From NCBI GenBank assembly GCA_009838635.1, contig VXRE01000153.1, positions 1-42,142 on the forward strand: a DNA stretch of 42,142 nt, given 5' to 3'. Within the stretch, counting starts at the first letter, position 1. Each line of letters begins with the position of its first letter. The notes under the pieces were generated by a model. That model was not told the DNA's origin. It saw only the letters and a program-made list of their open reading frames with translations, and searched no databases. The DNA is from Acidimicrobiia bacterium (GTDB lineage: Bacteria > Actinomycetota > Acidimicrobiia > Spongiisociales > Spongiisociaceae). A program made the translations under genes and the position numbers. Of this stretch, positions 6,569 through 15,234 are shown one piece after another.

Positions 6569-7639
6569 CTACTCCAAGATGGGATCGTCACAGCGGACAG
6601 AGCCCGAGTGCGAGTGCGAGTGGAAGACGCGCGTCTCCCGGATGAATCCGGTGCCCGGGCGGTCGGTGGACAGGTAGCCGTAAATGGCGTCTGCGGTGGC
6701 CATGGCGGCGACCGCGATGTATTCGTCGGTGGCGAACAGTCCGGCCTCGGAGGGATTGGAGAGGTACCCGTATTCCACCAGGGCGGACGGGATTGCCGGG
6801 AGGCGTACGATCCCGTACGCGTCCTCGCCGCCCGGGAGTAGGACGCGCAGCACGCCGGCATCGCGCAGGCGGCTCCATGTGACGTTGTCGAACGTGGCCA
6901 GTGCGGAGGTGATCTCCTCGTAGAGCAGCCCACCGAGGCGGGCGGAGTCGGAGCGGGCTCGCTGGGCTGTCGCGGACTGCACGTACACCTCGGTGCCCGG
7001 TACGTTGCTCGTGTCCCAGGTGGGAGCGTTGTGGTGAATCGACACCAGCACCTCGGCCCCGATGGCTCGAAGGGCGTCGGCGAGGGCGGCGCGGACAGAG
7101 ATCAGCATCCCGTAGTCGCCGGTGCGGGTGATCACGGCGGCGATGCCGCGATCGGCGAGTTCGTCCCGGACGGCGAGGCTGAGCCTCAGGTTCAAGTCGC
7201 TCTCCACCAAGCCGTTTGGTCCTATGGCACCGGTGTTCCACCTTCCCCCATGTCCCGGATCCAGCACTACTCTGGCGCTCTCGATCGGCTCACCGGTCGT
7301 GACCTCTGCCGTGTTACCGCACGGCGTCCACACCAGGTAGCCCGTGCCGCTACGTTCGATGACCGCGACCGGAACCCCGAGCGGGGTGATGACAGCCGAA
7401 GGGGTGGTCATGGTCGGTGGGACACCGCCATCGGCACCCGGTTGCGACTCTTCGCCCTCCGGGTAGGTGCCCGCCGGCGCGGCCGGGTCCGGCTCGGGCG
7501 GCGATGCTTCCATCACAGTTTCTGCCGGTGCCGGCTGGGCCGACGCCGGGTTCTCGGCTTCGTTCCCGCCCGCCGCGAGGAGTCCGAGCCCGACGAGGAC
7601 AACGCTTCCCAGGAGAAGGGATGCTCGTCGTTCAGACAA
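6569..7639 (-). CDS. Exported N-acetylmuramoyl-L-alanine amidase (Amidase_3)
   Basis: This zinc amidase cuts the bond between N-acetylmuramic acid and L-alanine in peptidoglycan. A hydrophobic N-terminal segment (about residues 7-24) directs export; there is no lipobox cysteine. A Pro/Glu/Ala-rich linker runs to about residue 80. The catalytic domain then starts with VVLDPGHGG: zinc ligands are His130, Glu146 (LVESDLN) and His202 (SIHHNAP), and catalytic Glu289 is in ALVEYGYLSNP. All key residues are present. The 356-residue length fits an AmiC/CwlM-like domain with no added binding repeats. It stands downstream of the repeat-protein gene on the same strand, separated by a strong hairpin, so it probably has its own promoter. 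Confidence 0.9.
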   Translation of the reverse strand: MSERRASLLLGSVVLVGLGLLAAGGNEAENPASAQPAPAETVMEASPPEPDPAAPAGTYPEGEESQPGADGGVPPTMTTPSAVITPLGVPVAVIERSGTGYLVWTPCGNTAEVTTGEPIESARVVLDPGHGGRWNTGAIGPNGLVESDLNLRLSLAVRDELADRGIAAVITRTGDYGMLISVRAALADALRAIGAEVLVSIHHNAPTWDTSNVPGTEVYVQSATAQRARSDSARLGGLLYEEITSALATFDNVTWSRLRDAGVLRVLLPGGEDAYGIVRLPAIPSALVEYGYLSNPSEAGLFATDEYIAVAAMATADAIYGYLSTDRPGTGFIRETRVFHSHSHSGSVRCDDPILE

Positions 7640-7657
7640 CGCTCGGGCCCCTCGCGG

Positions 7658-7692
7658 GCGCGTGACCGGGGGAGGGTTTCCCGGTCACGCGC
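7658..7692 (-). terminator. Strong 13-bp hairpin between the repeat-protein and amidase genes
   Basis: GCGCGTGACCGGG and CCCGGTCACGCGC pair perfectly over 13 bp with a 9-base loop. It lies downstream of the His-rich repeat gene and 19 bases before the amidase start, both on the minus strand. There is no U-tract. It probably ends the repeat-protein transcript but could also act as a protein-binding site. Confidence 0.6.
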
Positions 7693-7760
7693 TCCTCCCC
7701 GCCGTATCGGCGCGCCTTCGCAGGGGAGGGGTTGGGGTTCACGTCAGGCCGGTTCCGTTG

Positions 7761-8408
7761 CTAGACGCAGTCGTCCGCTTCGTCTGAACTCGAGCCGCTG
7801 TGGTTTGCGGCGCAGTCGGCGGCGTGGTCGGCACCCTGAGCGTGGGCGTGATCGCCCTCCGCGTGGGTGTGATCAGCATCTCCCGTACCGTCCCCGTCAC
7901 AGTCGTCCGCTTCGTCTGAACCCGGGCCGCTGTGGTTTGCGGCGCAGTCGGCGGCGTGGTCGGCGCCTTGGGCGTGGGCATGGTCGCCTTCTGCGTGGGC
8001 GTGGGTGTGATCGCTGCCGTCCCCACTGCCGTCGCCGGCACAGTCCTCCACGGTCTCAGAACCCGAGCCACTGTGGTTGGCAGCGCAGTCGGCCGCATGA
8101 TCGGTGGTCGTAGGGGTGGGGGTATCCCCTACCTGGTTGCTGGTCGGTGGCTGCGCGCCCGAGACGGCGACCACCGGAGCAGTCACCACCTTCCCACCGG
8201 CCTCGGCCGACGGGACGGCATCCGGCACCAGCGCGACCGGAGCAGTCACCACCTGGCCGCCGGCCGGACCCAGCGGCAAGAGGGCTACCGCCAGCATCGC
8301 CACGGGGACGAGTGTCAATAGCCTCTTCCGGCCTCTGCCTACCGGAGGGGCGCCGGGTCGGTGGGCACCTCTCCACGGGTCCGGCGTCCGCGTTCCTGCA
8401 GCGCTCAT
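7761..8408 (-). CDS. Secreted His/Cys/Asp-rich repeat protein, probably metal-binding
   Basis: I recognise no named family. The 215-residue protein has a basic N-terminus, a hydrophobic signal segment (about residues 28-50, ending GPAGG) and a spacer with the duplicated motif VVTAPV. From residue 103 it consists of three repeats starting DHAADCAANHSG: copies at 103-149, 150-193 and a shorter one at 194-215. Each full copy has two Cys, clusters such as DHTHAEGDHAHAQ, and many Asp/Gly residues. Such density of His, Cys and Asp suggests binding of zinc, copper, nickel or a similar metal outside the cell (inference). AAGGAG precedes the ATG. A 14-bp motif shared with the adjacent response-regulator gene lies 59 bases upstream, which suggests joint control. 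Confidence 0.65.
   Translation of the reverse strand: MSAAGTRTPDPWRGAHRPGAPPVGRGRKRLLTLVPVAMLAVALLPLGPAGGQVVTAPVALVPDAVPSAEAGGKVVTAPVVAVSGAQPPTSNQVGDTPTPTTTDHAADCAANHSGSGSETVEDCAGDGSGDGSDHTHAHAEGDHAHAQGADHAADCAANHSGPGSDEADDCDGDGTGDADHTHAEGDHAHAQGADHAADCAANHSGSSSDEADDCV
7764..8102 (-). repeat. In-gene tandem repeat (three units, about 132-141 bp)
   Basis: The units lie at 8102-7962, 7961-7830 and 7829-7764. Stretches near 7930 and 7799 are identical over about 35 bases (CTGTGGTTTGCGGCGCAGTC and onward), so duplication is recent. Copy number may vary between strains. Confidence 0.8.
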
Positions 8409-8466
8409 TCCTTCTCCTTTCGGGGGTTGTACGTTGATTGAGCGCTACCAGTGTCGGGGGTGGTTG

Positions 8467-8480
8467 TGAGCAGACCGTTA
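8467..8480 (-). promoter_or_regulatory. Shared 14-bp motif upstream of the repeat-protein gene
   Basis: On the minus strand the motif reads TAACGGTCTGCTCA, 59 bases before the repeat-protein start. The same motif with one change (TAACAGTCTGCTCA) lies upstream of the response regulator at 11593-11606, in the same orientation to its gene. I infer a binding site of that regulator. Confidence 0.45.
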
Positions 8481-8598
8481 GGCCCGGATCAGGTTCGCGA
8501 TAAGGTTTCGGCCGCCATTGCGGCCCGTTCGGAGGAGGCCAGGGCCAACGTCGGCGGTCCGGGCGCCGCGCGGACCTGCGCGGCTTACCTGCCGATGC

Positions 8599-9498
8599 TC
8601 ACCGGGCGAAGAAGAGTTGGAACTCCATGATGCCGTGGTCCTCGACCGAGATGACGGCGACGGACATCGGAGCGGTCACTCCGTAGTCGCTGAAGATCAC
8701 CGGAGCCGATCCCACGACCACGATGGTGTCCCCGGCGCGTCGAGCTTCCAGATCGAACACGACGCGGTTGGTGACCCCCTTGATCGTGAGGTCTCCCAAG
8801 ACCGACCCTGAGAAACCCTCGCCCTCGACCACCCCGGCGGGCAGCTCCACCGGCTCCGCGAGCCTGAACACGGCCAGCGGAAACTCCTCGGTGTTGAGGG
8901 CTCCCCGCGCATGGCTGTCGCGGTGGCTGTCGTCCGTGCGCAGGCCGGCCATCTCAACCTGCACGGTCGCGGCCACCAGAGCGCCGCCGCTCAGCTCGAT
9001 GGCACCGGCCACCTCGGCGGTGCGACCCACCACGGTGGATTCGTCAACGCCGCCGGCCAGCACCTCCACCACCCGGTATCCGGCAAAGCTGACCGGAACC
9101 TCTCCGGTCGCCCCGTCGGCGCCTTCGCCGGTGACTACGGTCCATACCCCCGCCAATCCGGCCGCCTCGGTGTCCCAGGATGTCGTCTCCGTGCCGCTGT
9201 TCGTCGACAGGGTGTCATCTCCAGCCGCGGCGGTCGATGTGGTGACCGAAGCACCCGGTCCGGCGCTCGGCGCCTCTCCCGAGTTCTCGCTGGATTCGGT
9301 GGCGGGCGTGGAGTCCGATGAGCTGGCGCTCTCGTTGCCGGCCGCGGTCTCCAACTGAGCTACAGCCGCCTCCAGATCTACCGGCTCCGGTCCGTCGGCC
9401 CGGAGGCTCCACCATCCGACCCCGGCGATGGCCACCCACAAGATCACGACCACGGCTCCTGTGATGAGCCTGGTGTGCCTGCTCACGAGTGGACTCAA
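8599..9498 (-). CDS. Membrane-anchored YceI-domain protein
   Basis: This is a 299-residue protein with one N-terminal membrane segment (about residues 12-30, ending VGWWSLRA), a Ser/Thr/Glu-rich linker (about 50-110) and a C-terminal YceI-like lipocalin-type beta-barrel. Typical YceI features are GVWTVV near the barrel start, an RTDDSHRDSHARGALNTEEFP stretch and GDLTIKGVTNRVVFDLEA. YceI domains bind isoprenoid-type lipids in known members; the ligand here is not known. Its start overlaps the kinase stop by 4 bases (ATGA), so it is the third gene of the regulator-kinase-YceI operon and is probably made together with them. It may protect or sense the envelope, but that is inference. Confidence 0.82.
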   Translation of the reverse strand: MSPLVSRHTRLITGAVVVILWVAIAGVGWWSLRADGPEPVDLEAAVAQLETAAGNESASSSDSTPATESSENSGEAPSAGPGASVTTSTAAAGDDTLSTNSGTETTSWDTEAAGLAGVWTVVTGEGADGATGEVPVSFAGYRVVEVLAGGVDESTVVGRTAEVAGAIELSGGALVAATVQVEMAGLRTDDSHRDSHARGALNTEEFPLAVFRLAEPVELPAGVVEGEGFSGSVLGDLTIKGVTNRVVFDLEARRAGDTIVVVGSAPVIFSDYGVTAPMSVAVISVEDHGIMEFQLFFAR

Positions 9499-10868
9499 TG
9501 TTCCGTGGTGGGGAGCTGCACGGTGAATCGGGTACCGGTGGGTCGGCGGGCGGTCACGCTAACCGCGCCTCCCATGACCTCGGTCAGCTCGGCCACGATG
9601 GTCAGGCCCAAACCCGAGCCGGACTCTTCGATTCGGGGCGTGCGCCGCGCCACGTAGAGGCGTTCGAACACGTGGGGCCGGTCCTCGCGGCTGATGCCGG
9701 GACCGTCGTCGTTCACTGTGACAACGGCCCAGGCCTTCTGTCCCTCGTTCTCGATCCGAGACTCGACCTGTACCAGGGAGTCGGCGAACTTGAGGGCATT
9801 CTGAACCAGATTGGCAACGACCTGGGCTACCCGCACCGGGTCGCACCAGGCCATGACGGGCTCCTCGCGGATCACCTTTAACTCGAGGCCCCGATCAGCC
9901 GCTCCCTGGGCGAATCCGGCGCATACCTCCTCCACCACCGCGCCCACATCCGCCAGCCGGCTCTCGAGTGTGAACTCCCGGGCATCCAGCCGGGCCAGGT
10001 CCAGCAGGTCACCCACCAGCCGCTCCAAGCGGATCGCCTCGGAGACGATGACCTCGGCGGCCTGCTCCCGGTTATCCGCCGTGCCATCAGAGATGGCCTC
10101 TCCGTAGCCCCTTATGGAGGTGAGCGGCGTGCGCAGGTCATGGGAGATGGACATCAAGAATCGCTGCTCCAGGCTCTGGGAGCGTTCCAGCGAGGCGGCC
10201 ATCTCGTTGATCGAGGTCGACAGATCGCTGATCTCATCCCGCCGATGCTCCTCCACAGGAACACGGGCGCTGAGGTCGCCGCCCGCGATCAACCGGGTAG
10301 CGTCACGGGCCTGGCCGAGCGGCCTGGCGAGCCGGCGGCCCAGCATCACGGCCACCACCACTCCCAGGGCCAGCGATATGGCCGCCGACACCCCCAACCA
10401 TCGCATTACCGCTGCCAGGAACTGATCGGCGGTGTCGGTCAGGACCACGACGATCGTCACCGAGCCCGCTTGTTCCGTGGCCGCCGCCCACGCGGTTGAG
10501 CCTTGGATCCCGGTGATCGACCCGGTGGCTCCCGAGGCAAGCGGGTGGAGGCCTTCGGCCGGCACATTCTCGGGCAGGTCGCCGATGAATTCCCCGCCAT
10601 CGAGGAGCAGGACGGCCACGTCCTTACGATCCAGATTCTCGGCCGCCCGGTTCAGGTGCGAACTCAGATGGGAACCGAGGTGCGAGTGGTCGTCATCCTC
10701 CACGTGGACCGTCGCCATCAAGCTGGCCAGAACGTCGGCCTCCTGCTCGAGCACCTGCTGGATCGCGTGGCGATCGGTCCGGCGCACCAGGGCAAGGGTC
10801 ACGACTCCGGCCAGCAGCAGGGCCACCGCGACCGTTCCCACCACCGCGATCGACAGCCGCCGCTGCAC
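9495..10868 (-). CDS. Sensor histidine kinase with His/Asp-rich extracellular loop
   Basis: This is the membrane sensor kinase of a two-component system, 457 residues. TM1 is at about 7-28 and TM2 at about 153-176, bracketing an external domain. The start of that domain holds VEDDDHSHLGSHLSSHL (residues 56-72), five His and several Asp that could bind a metal. A HAMP linker follows (177-230), then the H-box SISHDLRTPLTSIRGY with phospho-accepting His243. The N-box VVANLVQNALKFA, G1 VNDDGPGIS and G2 GSGLGLTIVAEL of the ATPase domain are all present. It is encoded 12 bases after the response regulator and overlaps the YceI gene. The His-rich loop and the His-rich neighbour protein suggest a metal signal; antimicrobial or envelope stress are alternatives. 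Confidence 0.9.
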   Translation of the reverse strand: MQRRLSIAVVGTVAVALLLAGVVTLALVRRTDRHAIQQVLEQEADVLASLMATVHVEDDDHSHLGSHLSSHLNRAAENLDRKDVAVLLLDGGEFIGDLPENVPAEGLHPLASGATGSITGIQGSTAWAAATEQAGSVTIVVVLTDTADQFLAAVMRWLGVSAAISLALGVVVAVMLGRRLARPLGQARDATRLIAGGDLSARVPVEEHRRDEISDLSTSINEMAASLERSQSLEQRFLMSISHDLRTPLTSIRGYGEAISDGTADNREQAAEVIVSEAIRLERLVGDLLDLARLDAREFTLESRLADVGAVVEEVCAGFAQGAADRGLELKVIREEPVMAWCDPVRVAQVVANLVQNALKFADSLVQVESRIENEGQKAWAVVTVNDDGPGISREDRPHVFERLYVARRTPRIEESGSGLGLTIVAELTEVMGGAVSVTARRPTGTRFTVQLPTTEH

Positions 10869-10880
10869 GTCCCCTCCCCC

Positions 10881-11585
<705 letters not shown>

Positions 11586-11592
11586 AGAAATA

Positions 11593-11606
11593 TGAGCAGA
11601 CTGTTA
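11593..11606 (-). promoter_or_regulatory. Shared 14-bp motif upstream of the response regulator
   Basis: On the minus strand it reads TAACAGTCTGCTCA. Measured to the preferred GTG start at 11540 it is 53 bases upstream, close to the 59 bases seen for the repeat-protein copy. Its left part (TTAACA) could double as a -35 element. Confidence 0.45.
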
Positions 11607-11637
11607 AGAAAGGTCCCTGCAAGGGAGGTTCCCGGAG

Positions 11638-12876
11638 CTAGCCCTCCTGGCCCTCTAGGTGGTGGGTGATGTTGTAGGTGGCGAGTGTGGGATGCCCGTC
11701 CGGCGCCACCGCCACCTGGGTGACCGACGTGTTGTCCAGGGGACCCAGCGATCCGGCCTTGCCGTAGTCGAATCCCAGGATCGCGGTGGAGTAGGCCTTG
11801 ATCGCCCCGCCGTGTGACGCGGCCGCCACCCGGCGCCCCGCGTAGGTATCGGTGAGGCTGCTGATGAACCCGGTTACCCGGTCCTGGACCTCACTCCATG
11901 TCTCCCCGGTACCGCCCCGCCGGATGTCCTGCCCGTCATGGGGATAGCCGCCGAGCCGGCCCGACGCCTCCAGCTCCTCCCACAGCTCACCCTCCCACTC
12001 ACCGAAGCTCATCTCCACGAGTTCGTCCACCAGCACCGGTGGACGCCCGAAGGCCAACTCCGCCGTGGACGCCGCCCTTCTCAGCGTGGAGGAGAAAACC
12101 TCGTCGGCTGTCCCGATCCATGACGCCAACCGCCGAGCCTGTTCCCGTCCCGCGGGATGCAGATCGCTGTCGACCCGTCCCTGGGCCCGCCGTTCCAGGT
12201 TGGCCTGGGTGACACCGTGACGGATCAGGTCGATCACGATGCCGCCGCCGTCCCGGGTGAAGTCGGCCCAGTACGACACCGGCCCGAGATGGGCGGCGTC
12301 GTTGTAGCGCAGGATGGACGCCTCCTCGCCGTCCAACGCCAGCTCGCAGAAGGAGGTGTTGGACAGGAACCCGAGGCGGCGGCGCCCTATCGGCAGGCCG
12401 AGCAGCCGCCACAGCACCAGCTCGATCAGACCGCCGTGGGTGAACACCAGCCCGATCTGTCCCTCCTCGAGCCGGCCCACCAGGGCGGCCAGCGCCTCCC
12501 AGCCGCGCTCGGACACCTGGCGGGGTGACTCACCGGTCTCGCCCATCCGCAGGTCGTAGTCCTCCTGAAGCCGGACCAGATCGTGGCCGTAGTGGGCTTC
12601 GACCCACTCACCGGGCCGGCCCTCCCAGACGCCGATGTCGCCTTCCCGCCACACCGTCTCCACCCGCGGCCGGAAGCCCGCTATCTCGGCGGTGTGAAGG
12701 GACCGCTCGAGATCGGAGCTCTCCACCAGATCGAACCGCCGGCCGGCCAGCCGGTCGGCGGCCAATCCGGCCTGATGGCGGCCCCGGGCGGTCAACGGCG
12801 AGGAGGTAGCGCCCTGCCAGATCTCGCCGGCGTTGGCTTCGGATTCCCCGTGCCGGACCAGCAGCACCCGTTTCAC
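11638..12876 (-). CDS. Tandem histidine phosphatase (two phosphoglycerate-mutase-like domains)
   Basis: This is a cytoplasmic protein with two complete histidine-phosphatase domains in one chain of 412 residues. Domain 1 has LLVRHGESEAN (phospho-accepting His9) and FTHGG (His147). Domain 2 begins at about residue 213 with IDLIRHGVTQAN (His220) and has AASHGGAIKAYS as its second catalytic His. Both keep the acidic residue region after the first third (VWREGDIGVWEG; EMSFGEWEGELW). Single-domain relatives act on phosphoglycerate, alpha-ribazole phosphate or other phosphomonoesters; the substrate here is unknown. The GTG start at 12876 lies 22 bases after the hppA stop on the same strand, so it may be co-transcribed with the pyrophosphatase. 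Confidence 0.87.
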   Translation of the reverse strand: MKRVLLVRHGESEANAGEIWQGATSSPLTARGRHQAGLAADRLAGRRFDLVESSDLERSLHTAEIAGFRPRVETVWREGDIGVWEGRPGEWVEAHYGHDLVRLQEDYDLRMGETGESPRQVSERGWEALAALVGRLEEGQIGLVFTHGGLIELVLWRLLGLPIGRRRLGFLSNTSFCELALDGEEASILRYNDAAHLGPVSYWADFTRDGGGIVIDLIRHGVTQANLERRAQGRVDSDLHPAGREQARRLASWIGTADEVFSSTLRRAASTAELAFGRPPVLVDELVEMSFGEWEGELWEELEASGRLGGYPHDGQDIRRGGTGETWSEVQDRVTGFISSLTDTYAGRRVAAASHGGAIKAYSTAILGFDYGKAGSLGPLDNTSVTQVAVAPDGHPTLATYNITHHLEGQEG

Positions 12877-12898
12877 GGCGGAGGTGGGTGGTAACAGA

Positions 12899-14962
12899 TC
12901 AGATGAATGCGGCGGAGAAGATCAGGGAGACGATCGTCATCACCTTGATGACGATGTTCATCGCCGGACCGGAGGTGTCCTTGAACGGATCGCCCACCGT
13001 GTCGCCGATGACGGCCGCCTTGTGTTGCTCCGAGCCCTTGCCCCCGAAGGCGCCGCTCTCGATGAGCTTCTTGGCGTTGTCCCAGGCGCCCCCGGCGTTG
13101 GCCATGAAGATGGCCAGCAGGAATCCGGTCACCAGCGCTCCCGCCAGCAGGCCCCCCAGGGCCTCCACGTCGATGAAGCCCACCACCAGCGGCAGGGCCA
13201 CAGCCAGGGCGCCCGGAATCACCATCTCCCGCAGCGCCGAACCGGTGGCGATGTCCACCGCCTTGGCGTACTCGGGTCGTGCGCTGGGATCGCCGGCCAG
13301 CAGTCCGGGGATGTCACGGAACTGGCGCCGCACCTCCTCGATCATGCGGAAGGCGGCTCTCCCGACCGCCTTGATCGTGAGCGCGGCGAACAGGAACGGG
13401 AACATGCCGCCCAGGAACAGGCCGACGGTTGTACCCACGTTGGTGATGTCGATGGCGTCCAGGCCGACGGCCTGGGTGAAGGCGGCGAACAGCGCCAGCG
13501 CCGTCACCGCTGCCGACCCGATCGCGAAGCCCTTGCCCAGTGCGGCGGTGGTGTTGCCCAGCGCATCCAACTCGTCGGTGGCTTCGCGCACCTCGGGCGG
13601 CAGGTGGGCCATCTCGGCGATACCCCCGGCGTTGTCGGCTATCGGCCCGTAGGCGTCCACCGCCACGGTGATCCCGAGCGTGGAGAGAACACCGATGGCG
13701 GCGATGGCCACCCCGTAGATCCCGCCGCCGTCTCCGATCGCCCAGTCCCCGGCCGCGTAGGCGCCGGCGATCCCGGCTGCGACCACCACCACCGAGATGG
13801 CGGCGGACCGCATCCCCTCGGATATGCCGGCCAGTATCACAGTGGCCGGACCGGTCTCGGACTGGCGCGCGATCTCCTTTACGGTCTTGTAGTGGTCGGA
13901 GGTGAATACCTCCGAGATCTTGCCCACGCAGATCCCCACCGCCAGGCCGACCAGCACGGCCAGGGATAGGCCGAAGGGGTTCTCCACCCCGCTCGATCCG
14001 CCGAACACCACGTTGGTGAGGATCAGGACGCCGATGACGGTGAGGCCGACCGCCACGTTGTTGCCCCGGTGCAGGGCCTTGGCCAGGTTGTCCCCGGTCA
14101 CCCGCACGAAGAAGGAGCCGATGATGGCGGCGAACATGCCGATGGCGGCCACGGCGAGGGGGAAGATGATCGCCTCGGTGGCGAAGGACCTGGAGGCGAA
14201 CACGATGGCCGCGTAGGCGATCGGGGCCACGATCGAGCCTACGTAGGACTCGAAGAGGTCGGCCCCCATGCCCGCCACGTCACCGACGTTGTCGCCGACG
14301 TTGTCGGCGATCACCGCCGGGTTGCGGGGGTCGTCCTCGGGGATGCCCGCCTCGACCTTGCCGACCAGGTCGGCGCCAACATCGGCCGCCTTGGTGTAGA
14401 TGCCGCCGCCCACCCTGGCGAAGAGGGCGATGGACGACCCGCCCAGGCCGATGGCGGCGATGATGTTGTACTGGTCCGAGTCGCTGATGCTCAGCACCTC
14501 GACGAACAGGAGGTAGCCGATGGTCACTCCCAGCAGGCCCAATCCGGCTACGCAGAACCCCATCACCGCGCCCCCGCGGAAGGCCACCGGCAGGGCGCGC
14601 TTCACCCCGCCGAGCCGAGCCGCCTCGGCCGTCCGGGAGTTGGCCGCCGTCGCGATCCGCATACCAGCGAAGCCCGCGGCTGCCGACAGCACCGCGCCGA
14701 AGACGTAGGCGATCGAACCCCACGGAGCCCCCCAGGGAAGGATCACCGAGATCAGGACCGCCAGCACCACCACGAAGACGGCCACCCACGTGTACTCGCG
14801 TTTCATGAAGGCGTTGGCGCCTTCCCGAATGGCTGCCGAGAGCTCCCGCATGCGGTCGTTGCCCTGGTCGGCGGCCATCACCACGCGGGCGTAGTAGGCG
14901 GCCAGGGCCAGGGCCGCCAGCCCGGCCACCAGCGCGATCACCAGTACGGCATCTGAAGACAT
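12899..14962 (-). CDS. hppA: Membrane-bound ion-translocating pyrophosphatase
   Basis: This integral membrane enzyme hydrolyses pyrophosphate and pumps H+ (or Na+) across the membrane. It has 687 residues and about 16 hydrophobic helices. The active-site signatures are intact: DVGADLVGKVEAGIPEDDPRNPA with the Asp/Lys pyrophosphate ligands, ADNVGDNVGDVAGMGADLFE, and the late GDTVGDPFKDTSGPAMNI. In ALGNTTAALGKGFAIGSA the position that is Lys in K+-independent enzymes is Ala, which assigns it to the K+-dependent subfamily. That subfamily includes both Na+ and H+ pumps, and the ion cannot be decided here by eye. AAGAGGT precedes the ATG at 14962. Confidence 0.95.
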   Translation of the reverse strand: MSSDAVLVIALVAGLAALALAAYYARVVMAADQGNDRMRELSAAIREGANAFMKREYTWVAVFVVVLAVLISVILPWGAPWGSIAYVFGAVLSAAAGFAGMRIATAANSRTAEAARLGGVKRALPVAFRGGAVMGFCVAGLGLLGVTIGYLLFVEVLSISDSDQYNIIAAIGLGGSSIALFARVGGGIYTKAADVGADLVGKVEAGIPEDDPRNPAVIADNVGDNVGDVAGMGADLFESYVGSIVAPIAYAAIVFASRSFATEAIIFPLAVAAIGMFAAIIGSFFVRVTGDNLAKALHRGNNVAVGLTVIGVLILTNVVFGGSSGVENPFGLSLAVLVGLAVGICVGKISEVFTSDHYKTVKEIARQSETGPATVILAGISEGMRSAAISVVVVAAGIAGAYAAGDWAIGDGGGIYGVAIAAIGVLSTLGITVAVDAYGPIADNAGGIAEMAHLPPEVREATDELDALGNTTAALGKGFAIGSAAVTALALFAAFTQAVGLDAIDITNVGTTVGLFLGGMFPFLFAALTIKAVGRAAFRMIEEVRRQFRDIPGLLAGDPSARPEYAKAVDIATGSALREMVIPGALAVALPLVVGFIDVEALGGLLAGALVTGFLLAIFMANAGGAWDNAKKLIESGAFGGKGSEQHKAAVIGDTVGDPFKDTSGPAMNIVIKVMTIVSLIFSAAFI

Positions 14963-15007
14963 ACGTCAGACCTCTTGTTCGACTCGGGATGCCGGAGTAT
15001 ATGGCCC

Positions 15008-15142
15008 TCCCGGCAGGCCGTTGGTCGTGCTGTGATAACAGACCCGGAGCTGCTGCTCATAGACAGTCCGGCGATCGGGCTCACACCGGCCATCGTGGCC
15101 GAGGTCTATGCCTTGATAACCGGGCTGCACGCCGAAGAACGT
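15008..15142 (+). pseudogene. Remnant of a branched-chain amino-acid ABC transporter ATPase (LivF-like)
   Basis: The short frame here reads SRQAVGRAVITDPELLLID then SPAIGLTPAIVAEVYALIT and GLHAE. This aligns with the region of LivF around Walker B (ARALMTDPELLLLDEPSLGLAP, in family terms). The catalytic Glu of the DE pair is replaced by Ser, the ABC signature just before it is scrambled, and nothing of the N-terminal Walker A half is present. About 45 residues of a normal 235 remain. It lies at the 5' edge of the mutase cassette, in a 270-base gap that otherwise holds no gene. Confidence 0.6.
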
Positions 15143-15220
15143 CGATCCCCTCCGAAAAGGGTTGCGCCTGCTGCCGTTCCGGGGTCCGAGACTGGCTGAG
15201 AGGCTTCCACACCCGCGGAT

Positions 15221-15226
15221 TATGCT
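15221..15226 (+). promoter_or_regulatory. Candidate -10 box for a leaderless mutase message
   Basis: TATGCT lies 8 bases before the GTG start at 15235. The distance suits transcription starting at or just before the first codon. No clear -35 is seen. Confidence 0.35.
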
Positions 15227-15234
15227 CCCAAAAG

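Noticed and set aside
8466-8630. Plus-strand frame of 54 codons starting GTG AGC AGA (VSRPLGPDQVRDKVSAAIAAR...)
   Set aside because: It runs into the end of the YceI gene on the other strand, has no ribosome binding site, and its start coincides with the shared 14-bp motif, which is better explained as a regulatory site. It is kept as an alternative only.
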